Part shown: positions 32,339 to 40,955 of the stretch, one piece after another
Layout of the letters: every line of letters begins with the position of its first letter
How positions within the stretch are numbered: the first letter of the stretch is position 1
Assembly: GCA_048262715.1 (NCBI GenBank)
Contig: JBLXEV010000006.1
Coordinates: 1-64,000, forward strand
Source: Albirhodobacter sp048262715
GTDB lineage: Bacteria > Pseudomonadota > Alphaproteobacteria > Rhodobacterales > Rhodobacteraceae
Reading direction: 5' to 3'
DNA length: 64,000 nucleotides
Translations under genes and position numbers: made by a program
The notes under the pieces: model-generated
Seen by the model: the letters and a program-made list of their open reading frames with translations, nothing else
Told to the model about the DNA's origin: nothing
Databases searched by the model: none

Positions 32339-33018
32339 GCCGCCATCCCCGGGGTGAATCCGGTCACATCCACCACCCGATCACAGACCCGATCCCGCGC
32401 CGCCTCATCGTGGAAAATCCCGAGAATGGCCGCGCCATTGGCCTTGGCCTCCTCGATCAGCGCCAGAACAACCTCGCGGTTGGCCCCGTCCAGCGAGGCG
32501 GTCGGCTCATCCAGCAACAGCACCGGATAGCCATGCGCAAAGCCGCGCGCGATATTCACGCGCTGCTGCTCGCCGCCCGAGAAGGTGGTGGGCGAGAGCG
32601 ACCAAAGCCGCTGCGGGATATTGAGCCGCGTGAGCAGATCGCGCGCACGGTCACGGGCGCGCTCCGCGTCAAACCCGAGCGCGAGCAACGGCTCCGCAAC
32701 CACATCCAATGTCGGCACCCGTGGCACGACCCGCAGGAACTGGCTCACATAGCCCAAAGTCTCCCGCCGCAGCGCGATGATCTCGCGCGGGGCGGCCTTC
32801 GCCACATCCAACGAGCCGACGCGGATGCTGCCGCCATCGGCGAGATAATTGCCGTAAATCATCCGCATCATCGTCGATTTCCCAGAGCCAGACCGCCCCG
32901 TCAGCCCGACACATTCGCCCCGCGCCACGCGGAGCGCACCGCCCGCCATCACCGGAATAACCGAGCCGCCCTGATTGTGCAGCGTGAATTGCTTTGAAAG
33001 ATTTTCAATATGGATCAT
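32335..33018 (-). CDS. phnL: Phosphonate C-P lyase system ATP-binding protein PhnL
   Basis: The 227-residue ABC-type ATPase works with PhnG, H and I to form the ribose-phosphonate triphosphate bond. It has Walker A GRSGSGKST, signature FSGGEQQRVNIARG, Walker B VLLLDEPTASLD and the switch histidine in GIFHDE. No membrane partner is expected since PhnL is a soluble subunit. It starts four bases after the phnK stop, and phnN starts at its own end. Confidence 0.93.
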   Translation of the reverse strand: MIHIENLSKQFTLHNQGGSVIPVMAGGALRVARGECVGLTGRSGSGKSTMMRMIYGNYLADGGSIRVGSLDVAKAAPREIIALRRETLGYVSQFLRVVPRVPTLDVVAEPLLALGFDAERARDRARDLLTRLNIPQRLWSLSPTTFSGGEQQRVNIARGFAHGYPVLLLDEPTASLDGANREVVLALIEEAKANGAAILGIFHDEAARDRVCDRVVDVTGFTPGMAA

Positions 33019-33022
33019 CGGC

Positions 33023-33796
33023 TTACACCTGCAAAACAGAAGAGACGAGAAGTTGGGTATAGGCGTGTTGCGGATCGTCGAGCACCTGATCGGTTAGCCC
33101 TGTTTCCACCACACGGCCCGATTTCATGACCATCAGCCGATCTGCGAGCAAGCGCACCACCGCGAGATCATGCGTCACGATAATCACCGAGAGGCCCAGA
33201 TCCCGCACCAGCCCGCGCAGCAGATCCAACAGCCGCGCTTGCACGCTGACATCCAGCCCGCCCGTCGGCTCGTCCATGAATACCAGACGCGGGCCTGTCA
33301 CCAGACTGCGCGCGATCTGCAGGCGCTGCTGCATCCCGCCAGAGAACTGGCGCGGACGATCATCAATCCGCGCGGCGTCGATCTCGACACGGCCCAGCCA
33401 ATCGGCAGCACTGTCGCGGATCGCGCCGTAGTGGCGCGCGCCCACGCCCATCAGCCGTTCACCCACATTCCCGCCTGCCGAAACCCCCATGCGCAGCCCG
33501 TCGCGGGCGTTTTGATGCACGAAGGCCCAATCGGTGCGCGCAAGTTTCCGGCGCTCGGTCTCGGCCATGCCGATCACATCGCGCCCGTCAAACCGGATCT
33601 CGCCGTGATCGGGCGCCATATGCCCCGCGAGGCACGACAATAGCGTCGATTTCCCCGAGCCGCTCTCGCCCACAATCCCCAGCACCTCACCGGGGAACAG
33701 ATCGAAGGATACATCCGCGCAGCCGATCCGCTCGCCGTAGTTTTTGCCCAGTCCCGCTACGCGAAAGAGCGGTTGATCCAAACCCGCATCAAGCAT
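33023..33796 (-). CDS. phnK: Phosphonate C-P lyase system ATP-binding protein PhnK
   Basis: PhnK binds the PhnGHIJ core complex as an ABC-type ATPase. The 257-residue protein has Walker A GESGSGKSTLL, signature FSGGMQQRLQIARS, Walker B LVFMDEPTGGLDVS and VTHDLAVVRLL. It overlaps the end of phnJ by eight bases. The dipeptide-transporter-like extension near the C-terminus (PQHAYTQLLVSSVL) is usual in this family. Confidence 0.93.
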   Translation of the reverse strand: MLDAGLDQPLFRVAGLGKNYGERIGCADVSFDLFPGEVLGIVGESGSGKSTLLSCLAGHMAPDHGEIRFDGRDVIGMAETERRKLARTDWAFVHQNARDGLRMGVSAGGNVGERLMGVGARHYGAIRDSAADWLGRVEIDAARIDDRPRQFSGGMQQRLQIARSLVTGPRLVFMDEPTGGLDVSVQARLLDLLRGLVRDLGLSVIIVTHDLAVVRLLADRLMVMKSGRVVETGLTDQVLDDPQHAYTQLLVSSVLQV

Positions 33797-34670
33797 CTAC
33801 CGTCTCCTTACCAACATGGCCCGCACCAACATGGCCCGCGTCGCGCCGTGCGCCGCAAAAATCCGTATCCGAGCAGACATACATCCGCGTTCCCCGATCA
33901 TCGGTAATCACCTCGTCGAGGTAACTCTCCTGCGCCCCGCACAGATCGCAATCATGCGGCGCTTTGGAGGGCGAGAACGGGTGATCCTCGAAATCGAGGC
34001 TGACGACATGGGTATAGGGCGGCACGGCGTAGATCCGCTGTTCGCGCCCTGCCCCGAAAAGCTGGATCGCGGCATTGTTCGACAGTTTCGGATTGTCGAA
34101 TTTCGGGATCGGGGACGGGTCCATCACGTAGCGCCCCTCGACCTTGACCGGATAGGCATAGGCGGTCGAAATCTCGCCATGCCGCGCGATATCCTCATAG
34201 AGTTTGACATGCATCAGCCCGTATTCCTCCAACTCATGCATCTTGCGGGTCTCGCTTTCGCGCGGCTCCAAGAACCGCAGCGGCTCGGGGATCGGCACTT
34301 GATAGACAAGGATCTGCCCCTCGCGCAGCGGCGTCTCGGGGATCCGGTGGCGGGTCTGGATCACGCTCGCGCGCACCGTCGCCTCGGTGGTTTCCACCCG
34401 CGCCGTGCGCTCGAAGAATTTGCGGATCGAGACGGCATTGGTGGTATCATCCGCGCCTTGGTCGATCACCTTGAGGCGGTCTTCGGGCACCAGACAGGCC
34501 GCCGTCACCTGCACCCCGCCCGTGCCCCAGCCGTAAGGCATCGGCATTTCGCGGCTTGCAAAGGGCACCTGATAGCCCGGCACGGCAATCCCTTTGAGGA
34601 TCGCGCGGCGGATCATCCGCTTGGTCTGCTCGTCCAGATAGGCGAAGTTATACTCGGATTGCAGGGTCAC
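33789..34670 (-). CDS. phnJ: Alpha-D-ribose 1-methylphosphonate 5-phosphate C-P lyase PhnJ
   Basis: This radical-SAM enzyme breaks the C-P bond and releases the alkane and ribosyl cyclic phosphate. The 293-residue protein has cysteines at 241, 244, 266 and 272, the same positions as the iron-sulfur ligands and the thiyl residue of the E. coli enzyme (CDLC...VC...FC). The substrate region includes AVPPYTHVVSLDFEDHPF. The C-terminus carries a short duplication (GHVGAGHVG), the product of a 15-base tandem repeat at about 33812-33842. It overlaps phnI at the start and phnK at the end. Confidence 0.95.
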   Translation of the reverse strand: MTLQSEYNFAYLDEQTKRMIRRAILKGIAVPGYQVPFASREMPMPYGWGTGGVQVTAACLVPEDRLKVIDQGADDTTNAVSIRKFFERTARVETTEATVRASVIQTRHRIPETPLREGQILVYQVPIPEPLRFLEPRESETRKMHELEEYGLMHVKLYEDIARHGEISTAYAYPVKVEGRYVMDPSPIPKFDNPKLSNNAAIQLFGAGREQRIYAVPPYTHVVSLDFEDHPFSPSKAPHDCDLCGAQESYLDEVITDDRGTRMYVCSDTDFCGARRDAGHVGAGHVGKETVDA

Positions 34671-35773
34671 TCTGCTGCCTCCACATGATCTGCCGCAGGG
34701 GCGGTTTTGCTCGATGCCTCGGCCCGCAGGCGGCGCACCAGCTCCAATTCCGATTGAAAATCAACGTAATGCGGCAGTTTGATATGCTCCAAGAAGCCGC
34801 TCGCCTGAATATTATCGCAATGCGAGAGGACAAATTCGGTATCGCGCACCGGAGCGCCCTCGGCCTCTTCGCCCAGCTCTTCCCACCGCAAGGCGCGGTC
34901 CACGAGGCTCATCGAGATCGCCTTGCGCTCGGATTGGCCGAACACCAGCCCGTAGCCGCGCGTGAACTGTGCGGGCGCGGTTTTCGATCCGGTAAACTGG
35001 TTCACCGTCTCGCATTCCGTCACCTCGATCTCGCCGATCTCCACCGCAAACCCAAGTTCGGGGATCTCCATCTCAACGGCGATTTTGCCGATCCGCAGCT
35101 CCCCCACGAACGGGTGCGTGCGCCCGTAGCCGCGCTGGCTCGAATAGGCGAGCGAGAGGATGAACCCTTCATCGCCGCGCGCCAGTGCTTGCAGGCGCAA
35201 AGGACGGTCGGCGGGCATTTCCAACGGCTCGCGCGTCAGATCGCGCGGCGTCGCATCGCAGGTCAGCTCCGCCTCGATCAACCCGTCGCGATCCAGCAGC
35301 GACGCGACGCGCGGCACCGCAACCGGATCCGCCAGCGCCTCCTGCGCTTGGGGCAGCGCGCCGCCCTCCGCCGCCAAGGCGAAATCAATCAGCCGATGCG
35401 TATAATCAAAGGTCGGCCCAAGAACCTGCCCCCCCGGCACATCTTTGAACGTCGCGGAAATCCGGCGATCCGGCACCATATCCGAGGTCTCGATCGGGTT
35501 GGACGCGCCAAACCGTGGCAAGGTGGTGCGATAGGCGCGGATCAGGAAGATCGCCTCAATCAGATCACCCCGCGCCTGTTTGATCGCCAGCGCCGCGAGA
35601 TCGGGATCAAACAGAGACCCCTCCGCCATCACACGGTCCACCGAGAGCTTCATCTGCTCGCGGATCTGCGCCACGCTGAGTTCGGGCACGGATGTATCGC
35701 CGCGCCGTTCCTCTGCGAGCCAACGATGCGCATTTTCAATCGCCCGCTCCCCGCCTTTCACTGCAACATACAT
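34667..35773 (-). CDS. phnI: Carbon-phosphorus lyase core subunit PhnI
   Basis: PhnI swaps the adenine of ATP for the phosphonate, with PhnG, H and L, to form the ribose 1-phosphonate 5-triphosphate. The 368-residue protein begins MYVAVKGGERAIENAHRWLA, as PhnI does, and contains RGYGRTHPFVGELRIG and the C-terminal LSHCDNIQASGFLEHIKLPH. Length and landmarks agree with the family. It shares one base with the phnH stop and overlaps phnJ by ATGA. Confidence 0.94.
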   Translation of the reverse strand: MYVAVKGGERAIENAHRWLAEERRGDTSVPELSVAQIREQMKLSVDRVMAEGSLFDPDLAALAIKQARGDLIEAIFLIRAYRTTLPRFGASNPIETSDMVPDRRISATFKDVPGGQVLGPTFDYTHRLIDFALAAEGGALPQAQEALADPVAVPRVASLLDRDGLIEAELTCDATPRDLTREPLEMPADRPLRLQALARGDEGFILSLAYSSQRGYGRTHPFVGELRIGKIAVEMEIPELGFAVEIGEIEVTECETVNQFTGSKTAPAQFTRGYGLVFGQSERKAISMSLVDRALRWEELGEEAEGAPVRDTEFVLSHCDNIQASGFLEHIKLPHYVDFQSELELVRRLRAEASSKTAPAADHVEAAE

Positions 35774-36405
35774 CAGAGGGTCTCCTCGGCCAGTTTGCCT
35801 GTTAAAGTCTCCGCCATATCGCCCGCTAAACCCTGCTCAGATACACGGGTGGAGCGCGGCAGCGCGGCCACGCGGTCGCCGCTCGTCAGGATGAAATCCA
35901 GCCCCAAGGGGAACAGAGCGCGGTTGTCTTGGAAGGCGGTGATCTCGGGCAGGTTCAACTGCGCCTCGGTCTCGATCCCCGGCCCTGTGAGGCGCGCGCC
36001 CTTCGGTTCCAAATGATCTCTCTCAACGATCAACGTCGCTGAGCGATCCGGATAGTCCGGCAAGCCCACGGCGAAACGATGGAGCGGGGTCAGCGCCTCC
36101 CATGTGCCAATCGCGAAGGCGGCGTCTTGCGCAGCCACCAGCGGGGCACCGATGTGGAAGCGCAGCCAATCGCGCACCGCGTCACAATCCGCAGCCCCCG
36201 CCAGATGCACCGGCGTGGTGCCATCCGCCAAGGTCAAGAGCACACAGCCCCCCGCAACGGAGAGCGGCGCGGGCGGGCAAGCGCCCTCTAGCGTCTCGAT
36301 CTGACCTGGACGCGCCATCGCCTCCAAAATCCCGCGAAAGCTGCGCGCCGATTGCGCAGCGGGGTCCGTGAACCCGCCCGAAAGGGAAGTGATATCGCCG
36401 CTCAT
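35773..36405 (-). CDS. phnH: Carbon-phosphorus lyase subunit PhnH
   Basis: PhnH is a structural subunit of the PhnGHIJ core and has no known catalytic residues of its own. The 210-residue protein shows the family opening with GGFTDPAAQSARSFRGILEA and the central ASGTEAL-like segment ending in PRSTRVSEQG. It overlaps phnG (ATGA) and shares a base with phnI, so all core subunits are translated in coupled fashion. Confidence 0.9.
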   Translation of the reverse strand: MSGDITSLSGGFTDPAAQSARSFRGILEAMARPGQIETLEGACPPAPLSVAGGCVLLTLADGTTPVHLAGAADCDAVRDWLRFHIGAPLVAAQDAAFAIGTWEALTPLHRFAVGLPDYPDRSATLIVERDHLEPKGARLTGPGIETEAQLNLPEITAFQDNRALFPLGLDFILTSGDRVAALPRSTRVSEQGLAGDMAETLTGKLAEETL

Positions 36406-36851
36406 TCTGCCTCTCCCCGCACCATGGTGAAGAATTCAACCTTCGTCGCAGCCGCTTTCGCCGCGCGCGATTTGCGCAGCGCCTGCGCGCCCGCCTCCAA
36501 TGGCGCAAACACCTGCGCCTCGATCTCGGCCGCCGCCGCGCCCTGCATCAACGCATCGAGCACCGCCGCACGGATCGCATGATCCCGTGATCTGCCCTGC
36601 ACATAGCCATGCCCGACCGAGCCATCGCTCAGGCGCAACGCGCAGCGCGTCACGCTCATCTCGCCAAGGTTGAACGCGGCCCCAACACCGCCCGCACGCC
36701 CGCGCACCATCACCGTGCCCGTCTCAGGCCCGCGCAAAAGATCATGCGCGGGCAGCTCCGGCAGCAAGGCCGCAAGCGCCTCGGGCTTGGCCTTCGCCGC
36801 CAAGCCCATCCAGCGGCGGCGCGCGCTGTTGGTGTCAATCTCTGGTGTCAT
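36402..36851 (-). CDS. phnG: Carbon-phosphorus lyase subunit PhnG
   Basis: PhnG is part of the PhnGHI complex that starts phosphonate activation. The 149-residue protein contains ARRRWMGLAAKAKPEALAAL at the front, the conserved RG...GG...FNLGEMSVTRC segment and VGHGYVQGRSRDHA. The ATG at 36851 has AAGGGC eight bases upstream; an ATG two codons earlier leaves too little room. It is the first gene of the phnGHIJKLN unit, whose promoter lies in the region with the PhnF operator. Confidence 0.92.
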   Translation of the reverse strand: MTPEIDTNSARRRWMGLAAKAKPEALAALLPELPAHDLLRGPETGTVMVRGRAGGVGAAFNLGEMSVTRCALRLSDGSVGHGYVQGRSRDHAIRAAVLDALMQGAAAAEIEAQVFAPLEAGAQALRKSRAAKAAATKVEFFTMVRGEAE

Positions 36852-36878
36852 GCTCATGCCCTTCTCGACAGCTTGCAG

Positions 36879-36910
36879 ATTTGTCTAGGTCGCTATACAA
36901 CTAGACAAAT
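36879..36910. promoter_or_regulatory. PhnF operator candidate (10-bp perfect inverted repeat)
   Basis: ATTTGTCTAG-12 bases-CTAGACAAAT is a perfect dyad in the 118-base divergent region between phnG and phnF. GntR/HutC regulators bind such sites as dimers, so PhnF probably represses both directions and is released by a phosphonate or by a phosphate signal. The -35/-10 boxes are not resolved. Confidence 0.65.
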
Positions 36911-36969
36911 ACTGCCCGAGTCGCTGAGCCAGCGCAATTTGAATTCCGTGAAGATTGGATGATGTTTCC

Positions 36970-37686
36970 ATGACAGACCCCCGCAGCGCGCTTTGGAAAA
37001 CCATCGCGACAACCTTGGGCGGCGAGATCGCGCAAGGCCGTTACCGCATCGGTGACAAACTCCCCACCGAGGCGGAGCTTTCCCTGCGCTTTGGCGTCAA
37101 CCGCCACACAATTCGCCGCGCCCTCAAAGACTTGGCCGACACAGGCACGGTGCATGCGCGGCGCGGATCGGGCGTGTTTGTGGCCTGCGAACCGCTCGAT
37201 TATGCGATCGGGCGCCGCGTGCGGTTCTCGCAAAACCTAGCGGCGAGTGGCCGTGTGGGCTCCAGCCAACGCACGCGCTGCGAAACGGTGATGGCGGATG
37301 CGCGCGACGCGCAGGCGTTGGGGCTCGCGCTTGGGGCGCCTGTCCATATCATTGAGGGGATTTCCCTGTCAGATGGCCACCCGATTGCCACCTCCCGCGC
37401 GGTGTTCCCTGCCGAGCGCCTGCCCGATTTCCTCACGGCGATTGAGGCGCATTCCTCGATTACCGCCGCGCTAAGCGCCTGCGGCGTCAGCGATTACACC
37501 CGCGCCTCGACCCGCCTGACGGCAAAGCTCGCAACCTCCGTACAGGCGGCGGCGCTGCGGATTCCCGAGGGCGCGCCGATCCTGCGCTCGGATGCGGTGA
37601 ATATCGACGCGCATGGGGTGCCGATCGAATTTGGCCGGACATGGTTCGCGGGCGACCGTGTGACCCTCACGATCCAGCCCGATTGA
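36970..37686 (+). CDS. phnF: GntR/HutC-family transcription regulator PhnF
   Basis: The 238-residue protein has a winged helix-turn-helix (about 10-75: RIGDKLPTEAELSLRFGVNR, then TIRRALKDLADTGTVHARRG) and a C-terminal UTRA ligand-binding domain with PIATSRAVFPAERLP and VPIEFGRTWFAGDRV. It is divergent from phnG and its operator lies between them. PhnF proteins control C-P lyase genes, usually as repressors; the ligand is not known. The ATG at 36970 is chosen; an upstream TTG is less likely. The ribosome-binding site is weak. Confidence 0.92.
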   Translation: MTDPRSALWKTIATTLGGEIAQGRYRIGDKLPTEAELSLRFGVNRHTIRRALKDLADTGTVHARRGSGVFVACEPLDYAIGRRVRFSQNLAASGRVGSSQRTRCETVMADARDAQALGLALGAPVHIIEGISLSDGHPIATSRAVFPAERLPDFLTAIEAHSSITAALSACGVSDYTRASTRLTAKLATSVQAAALRIPEGAPILRSDAVNIDAHGVPIEFGRTWFAGDRVTLTIQPD

Positions 37687-37731
37687 GGCGCGCGGGCCTC
37701 TGCGCCACTTTATGCGCGGCGGAGCCTACGC

Positions 37732-37749
37732 CTGTCATGTGCCCGTCAC
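37732..37749 (+). promoter_or_regulatory. Candidate Pho box upstream of the second phnM
   Basis: CTGTCAT-GTGC-CCGTCAC matches 13 of 14 informative positions of the PhoB consensus and ends 43 bases before the ATG of the second phnM. The first half-site is exact. Confidence 0.6.
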
Positions 37750-37792
37750 GCAGATTGGTTAGCCAAGCCCTCTACCAAAAAGAGGACCGGAT

Positions 37793-38950
37793 ATGCCCCA
37801 GATCGCCCCGCTTCGCCTGACCGGCGCCACTGTTTTGACGCCGGAGGGTTTCACCCGTGAGGCGGTCACCGTCGCACAGGGGCAGATCACCGATATACCC
37901 GCGCAAGAGGTTGATCTGACGGGATATCTCCTGCTTCCAGGGATCATCGACCTGCATGGTGACGGGTTTGAACGACACCTGACCCCACGCCCCTCTGCCC
38001 CGTTCGATAAGGCACGCGCGCTGGCCTCTGCGGCGGCGGAGCTTGCGGCCAATGGTGTCACAACCGCATGGTTCGCGCAGAGCTGGTCATGGGAAGGCGG
38101 CTTCCGCTCGGGTGATGCGACGCAAGCGCTACTGGCCGCGCTCAAAGCCGCGCGTGGGGATTTGTTGGCCGATATCCGCGTGCAGATCCGGCTCGAAACC
38201 CATGTTGTGCCGGAACATGATGCCGTGCGGGCGGCGGTCGCGCAGCATGGTGTCGATTACATCGTGTTCAACAACCACCTGCCCGAGGCCGTCGATCTGG
38301 CCACCTCCGCGCCCGATAAATTCGCAAGCTGGGCAGCGCAGCATCGGCTGACCGCGACGGAAATGATGCAGATCGTGCGCGGCGCGCAGGCGCAGGAGGC
38401 CGATGTCGAGCCCGCCTTGGCGCAGCTTGCCGTCACGTTCCGCGCAGGCGGTGTGCGGATGGGATCGCATGATGATCCCTGTGCGGCCACCCGCGCGCGG
38501 TTCCGTGCGCATGGTGCGATGATCAGCGAATTCCCCACCACCATCGCCGCCGCGCAAGCCGCGCGGGAGGCGGGCGAACCCGTGCTGATGGGCGCGCCCA
38601 AAGTGGTGCGCGGTGGCAGCCAATCGGGCAATATCGCGGCAGAGGATCTGGTGAAGCTGGGCCTGTGCGATGCCTTAGTCTCGGATTACTACTATCCGGC
38701 ACTGGCGCAGGCGGCCTTCGCGCTGGCGGATCGTGGCACCTGTGATCTGGCGCAGGCGTGGAGAATGATCTCCACCGCCCCTGCCCGTATCATCGGGCTG
38801 TCGGATCGCGGCGAGATCGCGCAGGGCCAACGCGCCGATCTGGTGGTGATCAACGCGCAGACCCGCGCCGTGGAGATGACAGTATCCGCAGGGCGTGTGG
38901 CGCATCTGGCGGGCGAATTGGCAGCACGGATGGTGGGCCGCGCCGCCTGA
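37793..38950 (+). CDS. PhnM-like amidohydrolase, divergent second copy
   Basis: The 385-residue protein has the metal-binding start GIIDLHGDGFERHLTPRP (H55, H62), a MGSHDDPCAATRAR segment and GAPKVVRGGSQSGNIAAEDL, so it is a PhnM-type amidohydrolase. It differs from the canonical copy in the middle: IRLETHVVPEHDAVR and FNNHLPE replace LHLRAEICSE and LMDHTPGQRQF. The usual asparagine in the start motif is also lost. It could act on a related triphosphate or another phosphonate intermediate; that is inference. It is on the plus strand with its own Pho box and converges on the acetyltransferase gene. Confidence 0.85.
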   Translation: MPQIAPLRLTGATVLTPEGFTREAVTVAQGQITDIPAQEVDLTGYLLLPGIIDLHGDGFERHLTPRPSAPFDKARALASAAAELAANGVTTAWFAQSWSWEGGFRSGDATQALLAALKAARGDLLADIRVQIRLETHVVPEHDAVRAAVAQHGVDYIVFNNHLPEAVDLATSAPDKFASWAAQHRLTATEMMQIVRGAQAQEADVEPALAQLAVTFRAGGVRMGSHDDPCAATRARFRAHGAMISEFPTTIAAAQAAREAGEPVLMGAPKVVRGGSQSGNIAAEDLVKLGLCDALVSDYYYPALAQAAFALADRGTCDLAQAWRMISTAPARIIGLSDRGEIAQGQRADLVVINAQTRAVEMTVSAGRVAHLAGELAARMVGRAA

Positions 38951-39000
38951 AGGGATGTCATCGCCTGAGGGGACGTGTTCGCCCGCCCCTCAGGCCCCAC

Positions 39001-39618
39001 TCACCCCTCGTAAATCTCCAGAAACGCCTCGGCGGGGAGTGCGCGGAAATCCTCCAGCGCGCGGCGCAACCGCGCATGCTCCCAATCCCACCATTTGAGC
39101 GCAAGGAGACGCCCCGCGATATCCTCCGAGAACCGCGCGCGCAAAGGTTGGGCGGGCACGCCCGCGACGATCATATAGGGGGCGACATCCTTGGTAACGA
39201 CAGCGCCGGAGGCGACAATCGCGCCCGCCCCAATCGTCACCTCGGGTTTCACAATCGCGCCGTGGCCGATCCATGTATCCGGCCCGATCACCGTGCGCCG
39301 CGCCGCGCGCGCCGCGAAGAACGCTGGATCATCCTCTGCATCGTCCCAGTAATAGCTTGAGCGATAGAGAAAATGATGCAGGCTCGCATGGGCCATCGGG
39401 TGATCCGTCGGCCCGATCCGCGTCATCGCCGCGATATTGGCGAATTTCCCGACCGATGTATTCGCGATATCGCTGAACTGATCGCAATAAGCGTAATCGG
39501 CGAAGTCGGAATTGTGCACACGGCTGCCCTTGCCGACCTCGCAATAGGCCCCGAAGCGCGCATTGGTGATCTCGCAATCAGGATGGATCAGCGGAACGGT
39601 GGCGGAGAGTTTTGTCAT
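39001..39618 (-). CDS. Hexapeptide-repeat acetyltransferase of phosphonate gene clusters
   Basis: The 205-residue protein is a left-handed beta helix of imperfect hexapeptide repeats (NTSVGKFANIAAMTRIGP, VIGPDTWIGHGAIV, VTIGAGAIVASGAVVTKDVA), the xenobiotic/chloramphenicol acetyltransferase type that often accompanies phn genes. It probably N-acetylates an aminoalkylphosphonate, a job done by the GNAT PhnO in E. coli. The start at 39618 has AAGGGGAAG upstream on the minus strand. It is the last gene after phnE2 in the phnC-D-E-E unit. Confidence 0.85.
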   Translation of the reverse strand: MTKLSATVPLIHPDCEITNARFGAYCEVGKGSRVHNSDFADYAYCDQFSDIANTSVGKFANIAAMTRIGPTDHPMAHASLHHFLYRSSYYWDDAEDDPAFFAARAARRTVIGPDTWIGHGAIVKPEVTIGAGAIVASGAVVTKDVAPYMIVAGVPAQPLRARFSEDIAGRLLALKWWDWEHARLRRALEDFRALPAEAFLEIYEG

Positions 39619-39632
39619 CTGTCGTCTTCCCC

Positions 39633-40955
39633 TTAGCCCTTGATGAATTTCCGGCGCAACCAACCTGACAGCGCATCCATCACGATCACCATCAACACGA
39701 TCAGCACCATGTAATAGGCGACCTTCTCCCAGTCGCGCTGGGTCTGGATCGCTTGGGTGATCAACAAGCCGATCCCGCCGCCGACAATCGCGCCGATCAC
39801 CGTGGCCGAACGGGTGTTGCTTTCCAAGAAATAGAGCACCTGGCTCAAGAGGACGGGCATGATCTGCGGGATCACCCCGAAACGCACGCGCTGCGCCCCG
39901 TTTGCCCCTGTTGATCGCAGACCTTCAACTTGCTTTTCGTCAATGTTTTCCAACCCTTCCGAGAAGATCTTCCCAAAGGTTCCGGTATCCGTGACCATCA
40001 TCGCCAGCGCCCCCGTCATCGGGCCGGGGCCAAAGGCGCGCACGAGGAACAATGTCCAGATCAGCCCGTCCACGCCGCGGATGAAATCGAAGATCCGGCG
40101 GATCCCGAAGCGGGTGGTTTTGATCGGGTTGAAATTGCGCGCCGCGATAAAGGCGAGCGGCAATGCGATGATCGCCGCACCAATCGTGCCAAGGAAGGCC
40201 ATCAGCAGCGTCTCGCCCACGGCCCAAGCGACGGTGCTGTGCCGCCAGATCGCGTTGTTCCAGAAATCATGCGACATGCCCGCGATATTGGAGCGCGCCG
40301 GATCGAGCCGCTCGCCAAACAGCGCCAGATGCGCCAATTCGCCAAAGCTCCGCCCTGCGAAGGGGCTATCGAGCGTGAAGAAGAACATCTCCCAGCCCGC
40401 TTGATATTTGAAGGTCTCGACCTTGGAACGCGAGAAGGAGAACCGGCCCGCATCCGTCGTCACCGCGACACGGTTCGGCGCGGCGTTGATCCAATCCGGC
40501 AAGGGCTGCGGCGCGTCGATGACCACCTTGCCGCCCTCCAGATGCAGCCGCACCGTGCCGTAATCGGGGATCACGTAGCTCGCACCCTGATCATCATAGG
40601 TCACGATATTGCCGCGCCCCAGATCAATCGTGGTGACATCCCCTTGCACGGTGATCCACTCGGGGTACGCCTCGGGTGCATAGATCCCTTTGCGCTCGCC
40701 CTCAATCGACACGCTCAAATCGCCAGAGCGGTTGTCGCGGGTGACATGGGTTTTATAGGACCAGAAATCCCCCATCAGCAGCGCCGCATTATCCAGCCGC
40801 GCCCGCGCCGCCAGCCCTGCCAGATCAAAGGCAATCGCGACATAGATCAGATAGGCCAGCATCACCGCGGGGATGCCCAAAGCCATCATCCGTTTGCGCG
40901 CAAAGCTCTTGGGGATCGAGCTGGAGAGCGGAATATTCGTATCAAGCGTGGTCAT
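39633..40955 (-). CDS. phnE: Phosphonate ABC transporter permease PhnE, long form
   Basis: The 440-residue inner-membrane protein has an N-terminal membrane helix (about 27-47) and a large periplasmic insert of about 180 residues, rich in beta-strand-like segments (about 55-235). The permease core comes after it, with five hydrophobic segments (about 240-430) and the EAA loop GLENIDEKQVEGLRSTGANG. Usual PhnE proteins have about 260-290 residues. Together with the shorter PhnE next to it, it forms the channel fed by PhnD. It overlaps the phnE1 stop by ATGA. Confidence 0.88.
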   Translation of the reverse strand: MTTLDTNIPLSSSIPKSFARKRMMALGIPAVMLAYLIYVAIAFDLAGLAARARLDNAALLMGDFWSYKTHVTRDNRSGDLSVSIEGERKGIYAPEAYPEWITVQGDVTTIDLGRGNIVTYDDQGASYVIPDYGTVRLHLEGGKVVIDAPQPLPDWINAAPNRVAVTTDAGRFSFSRSKVETFKYQAGWEMFFFTLDSPFAGRSFGELAHLALFGERLDPARSNIAGMSHDFWNNAIWRHSTVAWAVGETLLMAFLGTIGAAIIALPLAFIAARNFNPIKTTRFGIRRIFDFIRGVDGLIWTLFLVRAFGPGPMTGALAMMVTDTGTFGKIFSEGLENIDEKQVEGLRSTGANGAQRVRFGVIPQIMPVLLSQVLYFLESNTRSATVIGAIVGGGIGLLITQAIQTQRDWEKVAYYMVLIVLMVIVMDALSGWLRRKFIKG

